Below are positions 52,129-61,535 of a DNA stretch of 64,000 nt, in pieces. Under the pieces are notes generated by a model that saw only the letters and a list, made by a program, of their open reading frames with translations, was not told the DNA's origin and did no database searches. Each line of letters opens with the position of its first letter. Positions within the stretch are counted from its first letter, which is position 1. Made by a program: the position numbers and the translations under genes. The stretch comes from Pseudomonas extremorientalis (GTDB lineage: Bacteria > Pseudomonadota > Gammaproteobacteria > Pseudomonadales > Pseudomonadaceae). The stretch is from positions 248,001 to 312,000 of the forward strand of contig NZ_MDGK01000015.1 in assembly GCF_001870465.1 (NCBI RefSeq). Direction: 5' to 3'.

Positions 52129-53040
52129 TTAAATAGATGGCTTGCGCGGGTGCGGCTGTTCGCGGGCAACGGTCAGGAACGGGTCCACCAGCGCCGGGCG
52201 CGCCGTGCCACGGCGCCAGGCCAGGCCCACGTCGAGGGTCTGGCTGAGGTCGGCAATCGGCCGCGCTTCAATAATGTCGCCCTCCAGCGACCAGGGGCGG
52301 TAGGTCATGTCGGGTTGGATCGACACGCCCAGGCCTGCCGCCACCAGGCTTCGCACCGCTTCGGTGGAGGCGGTGCGCAGGGTCACGCGCGGTTGCAGGC
52401 CGGCGCTGGTCCACAGGCGTTGGGCGTTGTGGCCCATTTCATCGACGTTCAGCTGGATCAAGGGCTCGCGCGCCACGTCGGCCAGGTTGATGCTGTCGTG
52501 CTCCAGCAGCGGATGCTGTGCGGGCAGCCAAAGCCGGTGCGGGGAGTGGGTGAGCACTTCGGTCTGCAGGGCGTGGCGGTCTTCGAGGTTGGAGAGGATC
52601 AACACGCCCACGTCGATTTCGCCGCTGACCAGCAAATGCTCGATATACGGGCGTTCGTCCTCCATCACGCGGATTTCCACATTGGGGTAGGCGCGTTGGA
52701 AGCGAGTCAGCAAATCGGCCAGGTAATAACCGGCCACCAGGCTGGTCACGCCGATGATCAACTGCCCGGCGACCTGGTCGGTGCTCTGTTGCAGGCTGCG
52801 CTTGGCGTTGTCGACGGTGGCGAGGATCAGGTGCGCCTGGCGCAGGAACTGATGGCCCTGGTGGGTGAGGGTCATGCCCTTGGCGTGACGGTTGAACAGG
52901 TTGACGCCGATTTCCTGTTCCAGTTGCTGGATCGCCAGGGTCAGGGTCGACTGGGAAATAAACGCCGTCTGCGCGGCGGCGGAGATCGAACCGGTCTCGG
53001 CCACGGCAATAAAGTGCCGGATTTGACGCAAGGTCATCAT
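52129..53040 (-). CDS. LysR-type regulator of the polyamine block (probable)
   Basis: A 303-residue LysR regulator: HTH at residues 1-60 (MTLRQIRHFIAVAETGSISAA; AFISQSTLTLAIQQLE) and an effector domain that includes GQLIIGVTSLVAGYYLADLLTR. It starts at ATGATG (53040 or 53037). Position upstream of the aldehyde dehydrogenase and transporter on the same strand suggests that it controls them, but no direct evidence exists. Confidence 0.85.
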   Translation of the reverse strand: MMTLRQIRHFIAVAETGSISAAAQTAFISQSTLTLAIQQLEQEIGVNLFNRHAKGMTLTHQGHQFLRQAHLILATVDNAKRSLQQSTDQVAGQLIIGVTSLVAGYYLADLLTRFQRAYPNVEIRVMEDERPYIEHLLVSGEIDVGVLILSNLEDRHALQTEVLTHSPHRLWLPAQHPLLEHDSINLADVAREPLIQLNVDEMGHNAQRLWTSAGLQPRVTLRTASTEAVRSLVAAGLGVSIQPDMTYRPWSLEGDIIEARPIADLSQTLDVGLAWRRGTARPALVDPFLTVAREQPHPRKPSI

Positions 53041-53208
53041 GCTGGAATTACCAGTGGGGTGTTTTTATAGATTTGTTCGAGTGTATATCGATTTAAGTGA
53101 AGGGCGGTCGCGTTACATCTGGAAGCACTCTAGATCAGGGCTTTTTGGCACTTAGTTTTACGCTGGGGGCCTATTGGTCCTATGAACCCAAGTGTCTGGA
53201 GGCTGCGA

Positions 53209-53916
53209 ATGAATACCCGTGGATTGCTCGATCAGTTGCTCAAGTCTGGCCAGGACATGCTGCAAAACAAGGCTGGCGGCCAGCGTAGACAGGACGACAA
53301 AGGTGCTCTGGGCGGTCTGCTCGGCGGTGGCGGCCTGGGCAGCCTGCTCGGTGGTGCTGGCGGCGGCGCGCTGGCGGCGGGGGCCATGGGCCTGCTGCTG
53401 GGCAACAAGAAGGCGCGTAAATTCGGCGGCAAGGCGCTGACCTACGGCGGTTTGGCGGCGTTGGGCGTTATCGCCTACAAGGCCTACGGCAACTGGCAGG
53501 CCAATCAGGCCAGCGCGCCCCAGGGCGAACCACAGACTATCGATCGCCTGCCACCGGCCCAGGTCGAGCAACACAGTCAGGGCATCCTCAAGGCGCTGGT
53601 TGCGGCGGCCAAAGCCGATGGCCATGTGGACGAGCGCGAGCGTGCGCTGATCGAAGGCGAATTCACCAAACTGGACAACGACCGCGAGCTGCAAAGCTGG
53701 CTGCACGCCGAACTCAACAAACCCCTGGACCCGGCCGATGTGGCGCGGGCTGCCGGCACTCCGGAAATGGCGGCCGAGATGTACATCGCCAGCGTGATGC
53801 TGGTGGACGAGGAGAACTTCATGGAGAAAGCCTACCTTGACGAGCTGGCCCGCCAACTGAAGCTCGAGCCCGGCTTGAAGCTGGAACTGGAAAAACAGGT
53901 GCGGCTGAACGCGTAA
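53209..53916 (+). CDS. DUF533/TerB-like (YebE-type) protein
   Basis: A 235-residue protein. An N-terminal Gln/Lys-rich segment and a Gly-rich stretch (residues ~30-70, LLGGGGLGSLLGGAGGGALA) give one possible membrane segment. The C-terminal TerB-like helical domain follows (ILKALVAAAKADGHVDERER; LDEENFMEKAYLDELARQL-type pattern). YebE in E. coli is a CpxR-regulated inner-membrane protein of unknown role. GGAGG lies six bases before the ATG at 53209; an upstream Met frame is not supported. Confidence 0.85.
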   Translation: MNTRGLLDQLLKSGQDMLQNKAGGQRRQDDKGALGGLLGGGGLGSLLGGAGGGALAAGAMGLLLGNKKARKFGGKALTYGGLAALGVIAYKAYGNWQANQASAPQGEPQTIDRLPPAQVEQHSQGILKALVAAAKADGHVDERERALIEGEFTKLDNDRELQSWLHAELNKPLDPADVARAAGTPEMAAEMYIASVMLVDEENFMEKAYLDELARQLKLEPGLKLELEKQVRLNA

Positions 53917-53937
53917 AGACGGGGCGTGCAGCGATCA

Positions 53938-54032
53938 AAATGTGCGAGGGGGCTTGCCCCCGGTAGCGGTGTTTCAGCCTATTTACAGTTGGTTGGCACA
54001 TCGCCATCGGGGGCAAGCCTCCTCGCACATTT
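53938..54032. repeat. REPIN variant with GTGCGAGG arms
   Basis: Left AAATGTGCGAGGGGGCTTGC and right arm ending CTCGCACATTT. Both arms carry the same G-to-C change relative to the GTGGGAGG elements, so pairing is kept. One further mismatch (CCTCC for CCCCC) is in the right arm. It lies between the DUF533 gene and wspA. Confidence 0.9.
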
Positions 54033-54127
54033 GCATTCTGTGGACGCTACAGCAAAACCCGTTGATAAATGAGGGCTTCTGCTCAGCTATACTCCCCTCC
54101 ATTTGAATGGCCCTCCGAGGAATTACT

Positions 54128-55750
54128 GTGAAGAACTGGACCTTGCGCCAACGCATCCTGGCAAGTTTTGCGGTCATTATCGCCATCATGCTGTTAATGG
54201 TCGTGGTCTCCTATTCACGGTTGCTGAAGATCGAAACCAGTGAAGTCGCGGTGCGCGACGACGCGGTGCCCGGGGTCTACCTCAGCTCCATGATCCGTAG
54301 CGCGTGGGTCGACAGTTACCTGCAGACCCTGGAGTTGATCGGCCTGCGTGAAGACAAGGGTCTCACCGACACCGACAAAGCCGACTTCAAGTCCTATGAA
54401 GCACGCATCCTGCAGCAGATGGCCAACTACCAGGCGACCATCAGTGGAGGCGAGGACCAGGCCGAGTTCGATAAATTCGAAATCCAGCACCAGGCCTACA
54501 ACAAGGCGCTGGCTGCCGTCGTAGAGCGCCTGCAGAACAAGGACATAGCTGGCGCACGCAAGCTGTTCGACACGCAGATGACGCCAAGCTGGGTCGCAGG
54601 CCGCATGAAGCTCAACGACATCATCACCGAGAACAAGAACGTCGCCGACCGTGCGACCAACGCGATTGATGATGCAGTATCCGCCGCGAAAATCAGCATG
54701 TTTGTATCGCTGGCCCTGGCAATCCTCGCTGCCGGCCTGTGCGGCCTGCTGCTGATGCGCGCGATCATGGCGCCGATGCAGCGCATCGTCGATATCCTCG
54801 AAACCATGCGCGACGGTGACCTGAGCAAACGCTTGAACCTGGAGCGCAAGGACGAGTTCGGCGCGGTCGAAACCGGCTTCAACGACATGATGACCGAGCT
54901 CACGGCCCTGGTGTCCCAGGCCCAGCGCTCGTCGGTGCAGGTGACCACCTCGGTGACCGAGATTGCCGCCACCTCCAAGCAGCAACAGGCCACCGCCACC
55001 GAAACTGCCGCCACCACCACCGAGATCGGCGCTACCTCCCGCGAGATCGCGGCCACCTCCAAGGACCTGGTGCGCACCATGACCGAAGTGTCCACCGCCG
55101 CCGACCAGGCCTCGGTTGCCGCCGGTTCCGGCCAGCAAGGCCTGGCGCGCATGGAAGAAACCATGCACTCGGTGATGGGCGCCGCCGACCTGGTCAACGC
55201 CAAGCTGGCGATCCTCAATGAGAAGGCCGGCAACATCAACCAGGTGGTGGTGACCATCGTCAAGGTCGCCGACCAGACCAACCTGCTGTCGTTGAATGCC
55301 GCCATTGAAGCCGAGAAAGCCGGTGAATACGGGCGTGGTTTTGCCGTGGTTGCCACCGAAGTGCGGCGTCTGGCCGACCAGACTGCCGTGGCCACCTACG
55401 ACATCGAGCAGATGGTGCGCGAGATCCAGTCGGCGGTGTCGGCGGGCGTGATGGGCATGGACAAGTTCTCCGAAGAAGTACGCCGCGGCATGTTCGAAGT
55501 GCAGCAAGTGGGCGAGCAACTGTCGCAGATCATCCACCAGGTACAGGCGCTGGCGCCGCGGGTGTTGATGGTCAATGAAGGCATGCAGGCCCAGGCCACC
55601 GGTGCCGAGCAGATCAACCACGCCCTGGTGCAACTGGGCGATGCCAGCAGCCAGACCGTCGAGTCCCTGCGCCAGGCCAGCTTTGCCATCGATGAGCTGA
55701 GCCAGGTGGCGGTCGGTCTGCGCAGCGGCGTGTCGCGTTTCAAAGTCTGA
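54128..55750 (+). CDS. wspA: surface-sensing methyl-accepting chemoreceptor WspA
   Basis: A 540-residue MCP. TM1 at about residues 10-30, a ~155-residue periplasmic domain, TM2 near 187-208, HAMP, and a signalling domain with the hairpin tip [20 protein letters not shown]. It activates the kinase WspE on surface contact. No C-terminal CheR-binding pentapeptide is seen. The start is the GTG at 54128 (CGAGGA six bases upstream; product begins [14 protein letters not shown]); the in-frame ATG at 54107 precedes the ribosome site and is rejected. First gene of the wspABCDEFR operon. Confidence 0.95.
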   Translation: MKNWTLRQRILASFAVIIAIMLLMVVVSYSRLLKIETSEVAVRDDAVPGVYLSSMIRSAWVDSYLQTLELIGLREDKGLTDTDKADFKSYEARILQQMANYQATISGGEDQAEFDKFEIQHQAYNKALAAVVERLQNKDIAGARKLFDTQMTPSWVAGRMKLNDIITENKNVADRATNAIDDAVSAAKISMFVSLALAILAAGLCGLLLMRAIMAPMQRIVDILETMRDGDLSKRLNLERKDEFGAVETGFNDMMTELTALVSQAQRSSVQVTTSVTEIAATSKQQQATATETAATTTEIGATSREIAATSKDLVRTMTEVSTAADQASVAAGSGQQGLARMEETMHSVMGAADLVNAKLAILNEKAGNINQVVVTIVKVADQTNLLSLNAAIEAEKAGEYGRGFAVVATEVRRLADQTAVATYDIEQMVREIQSAVSAGVMGMDKFSEEVRRGMFEVQQVGEQLSQIIHQVQALAPRVLMVNEGMQAQATGAEQINHALVQLGDASSQTVESLRQASFAIDELSQVAVGLRSGVSRFKV

Positions 55751-56262
55751 TGAGCGACCTCGCGGCTAAACGCGGCGCCGTCCCGGCAGCGAAAAAGGCG
55801 TTGTTCCTGGTGTTCCACATCGGCAACGAACGTTATGCCCTCAAGGCCACGGAAGTGGCCGAGGTGCTGCCGCGCCTGCCATTGAAACCGATTGCCCATG
55901 CGCCGCTCTGGGTGGCGGGCATCTTTGCCCATCGCGGCGCGCTGGTGCCGGTGATCGACCTCAGCGCCCTGACTTTCGGCACCGCTGCCCAGGCGCGTAC
56001 CAGCACGCGGCTGGTGCTGGTCAATTACCAGCCAGAGCCCTGGCGCGAGCCGCGTTGGCTGGGGTTGATCCTGGAGCAGGCCACCGACACCCTGCGCTGC
56101 GACCCGGCCCAGTTCCAGCCCTATGGCCTGGACAACCGCCAGGCGCCGTACCTGGGACCGGTGCGCGACGATGCGCAGGGCCTGATGCAATGGATCGGCG
56201 TGAATGACCTGCTGACCGACGACGTGCGCGCCGTGCTGTTTTGCCCCGGGTTGAGCCTATGA
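55750..56262 (+). CDS. wspB: CheW-like adaptor WspB
   Basis: A 170-residue CheW-domain adaptor (FLVFHIGNERYALKATEVAEVL; GIFAHRGALVPVIDLSAL) coupling WspA to WspE. It overlaps the wspA stop (TGATG) and the wspC start. Confidence 0.94.
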   Translation: MSDLAAKRGAVPAAKKALFLVFHIGNERYALKATEVAEVLPRLPLKPIAHAPLWVAGIFAHRGALVPVIDLSALTFGTAAQARTSTRLVLVNYQPEPWREPRWLGLILEQATDTLRCDPAQFQPYGLDNRQAPYLGPVRDDAQGLMQWIGVNDLLTDDVRAVLFCPGLSL

Positions 56263-57518
56263 GCCACGATCCGCGGTTCGTTGCCTTCCTGAAAGAACGC
56301 ATCGGCCTGGACGTTGCCTCGGTCGGCGAAGCCATCATCGAGCGGGCGGTGCGCCAACGCACTCAGGCGGTCAACGCGCAGACCCCCGGTGAATACTGGC
56401 AGCACCTGCAAAGCTCCCAGGATGAACAGCAAGCGCTGATCGAAGCGGTGATCGTCCCGGAAACCTGGTTTTTCCGTTACCCCGAATCCTTTGCGACCCT
56501 GGCCCGCCTGGCCAAGGCGCGCCTGGCCGAAATCAAGCAGATGCGCGCACTGCGCATCCTCAGCCTGCCGTGCTCCACCGGTGAAGAACCTTACTCGATC
56601 GCCATGGCGTTGCTGGACGCCGGGCTGGCGCCGCATCAGTTCAAGGTGCAGGGCGTGGATGTCAGCCCGTTGTCGGTGGAGCGCGCACGGCGTGGGGTGT
56701 ATGGCAAAAACTCCTTTCGCGGCGGCGATATCGCCTTCCGTGACCGCCATTTCACCGAGTACGGTGACGGTTATCACATTGCCGACCGCGTGCGCGAACA
56801 GGTGCGCCTGCAAGTCGGCAACCTGCTCGACCCGACACTGCTGGCCAATGAGGCGAGCTACGACTTCGTGTTCTGCCGCAACCTGCTGATCTACTTCGAC
56901 CAGCCGACCCAGAAACAAGTGTTCGAGGTGCTCAAGGGCCTGACCCACGTGGACGGCGTGCTGTTTATCGGTCCGGCCGAGGGCAGCCTGCTGGGGCGCC
57001 ACGGCATGCGTTCGATTGGTGTGCCGCAGTCCTTTGCGTTCAGTCGGCATGCCGAGCCGGTCAAGCCCGAGCCGGTATTTGTGCCGAGCGCCGCGCCCGT
57101 CCCGCAACGCAGTGCGGCACCGATCCCGAGCAAGCCACGGCCTTTCAGCAAGGCCAGCGCCCAGGTGGTGCCGATCAAGACGGTGCAAACCGATGCGGGC
57201 GACTTGCTCAGCCGCATCGCTACCCTGGCCAACGAAGGCAAAAGCGCCGAAGCCCGCGCTGCATGCGAACAGTATTTGAGTAACCATCCGCCGGCCGCCC
57301 AGGTGTTCTACTGGCTGGGGCTGCTCAGCGATGTGGCCGGCAGCGCCCTGGAAGCCCAGGGTTATTATCGAAAAGCCTTGTACCTGGAACCCCAGCACCC
57401 GCAGGCCTTGATGCACCTGGCGGCGTTGCTCGAGTCCCAGGGCGACAGTGCGGGGGCGCGCCGCTTGCAGGCGCGTGCCGCGCGGAGTGAGCGAGCTGAC
57501 AGTGAGTCCAAACGATGA
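56259..57518 (+). CDS. wspC: CheR-type methyltransferase with TPR, WspC
   Basis: A 419-residue protein that methylates glutamates of WspA from SAM. The CheR domain (about 1-265) contains ETWFFRYPESF, the SAM motif ILSLPCSTGEEPYSIAM, and FCRNLLIYF. A Pro-rich linker is followed by C-terminal TPR repeats (about 320-405: FYWLGLLSDVAGSALEAQGY). The ATG at 56259 overlaps the wspB stop. Confidence 0.95.
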   Translation: MSHDPRFVAFLKERIGLDVASVGEAIIERAVRQRTQAVNAQTPGEYWQHLQSSQDEQQALIEAVIVPETWFFRYPESFATLARLAKARLAEIKQMRALRILSLPCSTGEEPYSIAMALLDAGLAPHQFKVQGVDVSPLSVERARRGVYGKNSFRGGDIAFRDRHFTEYGDGYHIADRVREQVRLQVGNLLDPTLLANEASYDFVFCRNLLIYFDQPTQKQVFEVLKGLTHVDGVLFIGPAEGSLLGRHGMRSIGVPQSFAFSRHAEPVKPEPVFVPSAAPVPQRSAAPIPSKPRPFSKASAQVVPIKTVQTDAGDLLSRIATLANEGKSAEARAACEQYLSNHPPAAQVFYWLGLLSDVAGSALEAQGYYRKALYLEPQHPQALMHLAALLESQGDSAGARRLQARAARSERADSESKR

Positions 57519-58216
57519 GTAACACCGACGCACTCGATACCGCAGGGCTGGACCTGACCCTGGCCGATACCCAAGCCATCGACGACTGCTGGAACCGCAT
57601 CGGCATCCATGGCGACAAGTCCTGCCCGCTGCTGGCGGACCATATTCACTGCCGCAACTGCTCGGTGTACTCGGCAGCGGCCACACGTTTGCTGGACCGC
57701 TATGCCTTGCAGCAGGATGATCATCGTCCGGTTGCCGCTGCTGACGTCGGCGAAGACGTGGTCACCCGCTCCCTGCTGATGTTCCGCCTCGGTGAGGAAT
57801 GGCTGGGCATTGCCACCCGCTGCCTGGTGGAAGTTGCGCCGCTGCAACCGATTCATTCGCTGCCCCACCAGCGTTCCCGCGCCTTGCTCGGCGTGGCCAA
57901 TGTCCGTGGTGCGCTGGTGGCGTGCCTGTCGCTGGTGGAACTGCTGGGCCTGGATGCCACCGGCAACGGCGCCAGCGGTGGGCGCATCATGCCGCGCATG
58001 TTGATCATCGCCGCGCAGGATGGTCCGGTGGTGGTGCCGGTGGATGAAGTCGACGGCATCCATGCCATCGATGAGCGCACCTTGAAGGCCGCCTCGGTCT
58101 CGGGCACCCAGGCCAGTGCGCGCTACACCCAAGGGGTGTTGCAGTGGAAAGGCCGCAGCCTGCGTTGGCTGGACGAGGCGCAATTGTTGTCTGCCGTGAC
58201 CCGGAGCCTCACATGA
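57515..58216 (+). CDS. wspD: second CheW-like adaptor WspD
   Basis: A 233-residue protein: a short Cys-containing N-terminal part (GDKSCPLLADHIHCRNCSVY) and a CheW domain (LMFRLGEEWLGIATRCLVEV; VANVRGALVACLSLVELL). It overlaps wspC by four bases and wspE by four bases. Confidence 0.93.
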   Translation: MSNTDALDTAGLDLTLADTQAIDDCWNRIGIHGDKSCPLLADHIHCRNCSVYSAAATRLLDRYALQQDDHRPVAAADVGEDVVTRSLLMFRLGEEWLGIATRCLVEVAPLQPIHSLPHQRSRALLGVANVRGALVACLSLVELLGLDATGNGASGGRIMPRMLIIAAQDGPVVVPVDEVDGIHAIDERTLKAASVSGTQASARYTQGVLQWKGRSLRWLDEAQLLSAVTRSLT

Positions 58217-60477
58217 CCCCCGACCAGATGCGCGATGCCTCGCTGCTGGAACTGTTCAGCCTGGAAGCCGATGCGCAGACTCAGGTATTGAGCGCGGGCC
58301 TGCTGGCCCTGGAACGCAACCCGACCCAGGCCGATCAGCTTGAAGCATGCATGCGCGCGGCGCACTCGCTCAAAGGCGCCGCGCGGATCGTTGGGGTGGA
58401 CGCCGGGGTCAGCGTATCCCACGTCATGGAAGATTGCCTGGTCAGTGCCCAGGAAGGTCGCCTGTACCTGCAACCCGAGCATATCGATGCGCTGCTGCAA
58501 GGCACCGACCTGCTGATGCGCATCGCCACGCCGGGCAATGACGTGGGGCCGGCTGACATCGACGCCTATGTGGCGTTGATGGAGCGCTTGCTGGACCCGT
58601 CCCAGGCGCCTGTGCCAGAGCCGGCGCCCATCGTCGAAACACTGCTGCCGGAGCCCGAACCCGAACCGGAGCCCGCGCCGCCGGTGGTCGCCGAGCCGCC
58701 ACGCCAGAACAAACGCATGACCGAAGGCGGCGAGCGCGTGCTGCGGGTGACCGCCGAGCGTTTGAACAGCCTGCTCGACCTGTCGAGTAAATCCCTGGTG
58801 GAGACCCAACGGCTCAAGCCGTATCTGGCCAGCCTGCAGCGTCTCAAGCGCCTTCAGAGCCAGAGCGTGCGAGCGCTGGATACGCTGGACGGGCAACTCA
58901 AGACTCAACAATTGCCGCTCGAAGCCCAGGAAGCCCTGGCCGACACCCGCCGCCTGCTCAGCGAAGCCCAGGCCCTGCTGGCGGAAAAAACCGCTGAACT
59001 GGACGAGTTTGGCTGGCAAGCCGGCCAGCGCGCCCAAGTGCTGTATGACACCGCGCTGGCCTGTCGCATGCGCCCGTTTGCCGATGTGCTGGCCGGGCAA
59101 GTGCGCATGGTGCGCGACCTCGGTCGCAGCCTGGGCAAACAGGTACGCCTGGAGATCGAAGGCGAAAAGACCCAGGTCGACCGCGACGTGCTGGAAAAGC
59201 TCGAAGCGCCACTCACTCATTTATTGCGCAATGCCGTCGACCACGGCATCGAAATGCCTGAACAACGTCTGCTGGCGGGCAAGCCGGCGGAAGGTTTGAT
59301 CCGCCTGCGCGCCTCCCATCAGGCCGGGTTGCTGGTGCTGGAATTGAGCGATGACGGCAATGGCGTCGACCTGGAGCGCCTGCGCGGCACCATCGTCGAC
59401 CGGCACCTGTCACCGGTGGAAACCGCCCTGCGCCTGAGCGAAGAAGAACTGCTGACGTTCCTGTTCCTGCCGGGTTTCAGCCTGCGCGACAAGGTCACCG
59501 AAGTGTCCGGGCGCGGGGTCGGCCTGGATGCGGTGCAGCATATGGTCCGCCAACTGCGTGGTGCGGTGGTGCTGGAGCAAACGGCAGGGCAGGGCAGTCG
59601 TTTCCACCTGGAGGTGCCGCTGACCCTGTCGGTGGTGCGCAGCCTGGTGGTGGAGGTCGGCGAAGAAGCCTACGCGTTCCCGCTGGCCCATATCGAACGC
59701 ATGTGCGACCTGGCGCCCGACGACATCGTGCAACTGGAGGGTCGCCAGCATTTCTGGCACGAGGGCCGGCATGTCGGGCTGGTCGCCGCCAGCCAGTTGT
59801 TGCAACGCCCGGCGGGGCAGAGTCAGTCGGACACCCTCAAAGTGGTGGTGATCCGCGAGCGTGATGCGGTGTATGGGATTGCCGTGGAGCGCTTTGTCGG
59901 CGAGCGTACGCTGGTGGTGTTGCCGCTGGATGATCGCCTGGGCAAGGTCCAGGATATTTCCGCCGGTGCCTTGCTGGACGACGGCTCGGTGGTGTTGATC
60001 GTCGACGTCGAAGACATGCTGCGCTCGGTGGACAAACTGCTCAACACCGGCCGCTTGGAGCGCATTGCCCGGCGCAGCCAGCAAACCACCGAGGCACCGC
60101 GCAAGCGGGTGCTGGTGGTGGACGACTCGCTGACAGTGCGCGAACTGCAACGCAAATTGCTGCTTAATCGTGGTTATGAAGTGGCCGTGGCGGTCGATGG
60201 GATGGACGGCTGGAACGCCTTGCGTTCCGAAGACTTTGACCTGTTGATCACTGATATTGATATGCCTCGTATGGACGGTATTGAATTGGTCACACTCTTG
60301 CGCCGTGACAGTCGCCTGCAATCGTTGCCGGTGATGGTGGTGTCCTACAAAGACCGTGAAGAAGACCGACGTCGTGGACTGGACGCCGGCGCCGACTATT
60401 ATTTAGCCAAAGCCAGTTTCCACGATGACGCCCTGCTGGACGCCGTAGTGGAACTGATCGGAGGCGCACGGGCATGA
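58213..60477 (+). CDS. wspE: CheA-type hybrid histidine kinase WspE
   Basis: A 754-residue kinase. HPt domain with His51 (AAHSLKGAARI), a Pro/Glu-rich linker, dimerisation helices, an ATPase domain (N-box LLRNAVDHGIEMPEQ; SDDGNGVDLERL; VSGRGVGLDAVQ), a CheW-like domain, and a C-terminal receiver with Asp681 (LLITDIDMPRMDG). It phosphorylates WspR and WspF. The ATG at 58213 fits the family. Confidence 0.95.
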   Translation: MTPDQMRDASLLELFSLEADAQTQVLSAGLLALERNPTQADQLEACMRAAHSLKGAARIVGVDAGVSVSHVMEDCLVSAQEGRLYLQPEHIDALLQGTDLLMRIATPGNDVGPADIDAYVALMERLLDPSQAPVPEPAPIVETLLPEPEPEPEPAPPVVAEPPRQNKRMTEGGERVLRVTAERLNSLLDLSSKSLVETQRLKPYLASLQRLKRLQSQSVRALDTLDGQLKTQQLPLEAQEALADTRRLLSEAQALLAEKTAELDEFGWQAGQRAQVLYDTALACRMRPFADVLAGQVRMVRDLGRSLGKQVRLEIEGEKTQVDRDVLEKLEAPLTHLLRNAVDHGIEMPEQRLLAGKPAEGLIRLRASHQAGLLVLELSDDGNGVDLERLRGTIVDRHLSPVETALRLSEEELLTFLFLPGFSLRDKVTEVSGRGVGLDAVQHMVRQLRGAVVLEQTAGQGSRFHLEVPLTLSVVRSLVVEVGEEAYAFPLAHIERMCDLAPDDIVQLEGRQHFWHEGRHVGLVAASQLLQRPAGQSQSDTLKVVVIRERDAVYGIAVERFVGERTLVVLPLDDRLGKVQDISAGALLDDGSVVLIVDVEDMLRSVDKLLNTGRLERIARRSQQTTEAPRKRVLVVDDSLTVRELQRKLLLNRGYEVAVAVDGMDGWNALRSEDFDLLITDIDMPRMDGIELVTLLRRDSRLQSLPVMVVSYKDREEDRRRGLDAGADYYLAKASFHDDALLDAVVELIGGARA

Positions 60478-61484
60478 GGATTGCGATCGTCAATGACATG
60501 CCCCTGGCGGTAGAGGCCCTGCGCCGCGCCTTGAGTTTCGAGCCCGCGCACGAAGTGGTGTGGGTGGCCAGCAACGGCCTGGAAGCGGTGCAGCGCTGCG
60601 CCGAGCTGACCCCGGACCTGATCCTGATGGACCTGATCATGCCGGTGATGGACGGCGTGGAGGCTACCCGCCAGATCATGGCCGAGACCCCGTGCGCCAT
60701 CGTCATCGTGACCGTCGACCGCCAGGCCAACGTCAGCCGGGTGTTCGAAGCCATGGGCCATGGCGCCCTGGACGTGGTGGACACGCCGACGCTGGGCGTG
60801 GGCAATCCCAAGGATGCGGCGGCGCCGCTGCTGCGCAAGATCCTCAATATCGGCTGGCTGATCGGCCAGCGCGGCAGCCGTGTACGCGCCGAAACCGTCA
60901 CGCCGCGGACTACCGGAAAACGCCAGAGCCTGGTGGCCATCGGGTCTTCGGCAGGTGGCCCGGCTGCCCTGGAAATCCTGCTCAAGGGCTTGCCCCAGGA
61001 CTTTCCCGCCGCCATCGTGCTGGTGCAGCATGTGGACCAGGTGTTCGCCGCCGGCATGGCCGAGTGGCTGAGCAGCGCCTCCGGCCTGCCGGTACGCCTG
61101 GCCCGCGAGGGTGAGCCACCGCAAAGCGGGGTGGTGCTGCTGGCCGGTACCAACCACCACATTCGTTTATTGAAGAATGGCACGCTAGCCTATACGGCAG
61201 AGCCGGTGAACGAGATTTACCGGCCGTCGATCGACGTGTTTTTCGAAAGCGTGGCCAGCCACTGGAATGGCGATGCCGTCGGCGTACTGCTGACCGGCAT
61301 GGGGCGCGACGGGGCCCAGGGCCTGAAATTGCTGCGTGAACAAGGTTATTTGACCATCGCCCAGGATCAGCAGAGCTCGGCGGTGTACGGCATGCCCAAA
61401 GCGGCGGCGGCGATAGATGCTGCTGTTGAAATTCGCCCACTGGATAGAATTGCGCCCCGATTGCTGGAGGTCTTTGCCAAATGA
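60474..61484 (+). CDS. wspF: CheB-type methylesterase WspF
   Basis: A 336-residue protein that demethylates WspA and resets signalling. Receiver domain with Asp53 (LILMDLIMP), linker, and CheB esterase domain with Ser in IGSSAGGPAA, His in VQHVDQ and Asp in LTGMGRDGAQG. All catalytic residues are present and the frame is intact; loss-of-function wspF mutations are a known cause of wrinkly spreaders, but this copy looks wild type. Confidence 0.95.
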   Translation: MRIAIVNDMPLAVEALRRALSFEPAHEVVWVASNGLEAVQRCAELTPDLILMDLIMPVMDGVEATRQIMAETPCAIVIVTVDRQANVSRVFEAMGHGALDVVDTPTLGVGNPKDAAAPLLRKILNIGWLIGQRGSRVRAETVTPRTTGKRQSLVAIGSSAGGPAALEILLKGLPQDFPAAIVLVQHVDQVFAAGMAEWLSSASGLPVRLAREGEPPQSGVVLLAGTNHHIRLLKNGTLAYTAEPVNEIYRPSIDVFFESVASHWNGDAVGVLLTGMGRDGAQGLKLLREQGYLTIAQDQQSSAVYGMPKAAAAIDAAVEIRPLDRIAPRLLEVFAK

Positions 61485-61535
61485 ACAAGGCCTCTCGCGG
61501 TGCTGGCTTGCAGGCAGTAATTCAGGTGACTGCAC

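Noticed and set aside
54107..54127. ATG start for wspA seven codons upstream
   Set aside because: The ribosome-binding sequence CGAGGA lies within these codons, and the WspA N-terminus matches a start at the GTG at 54128.
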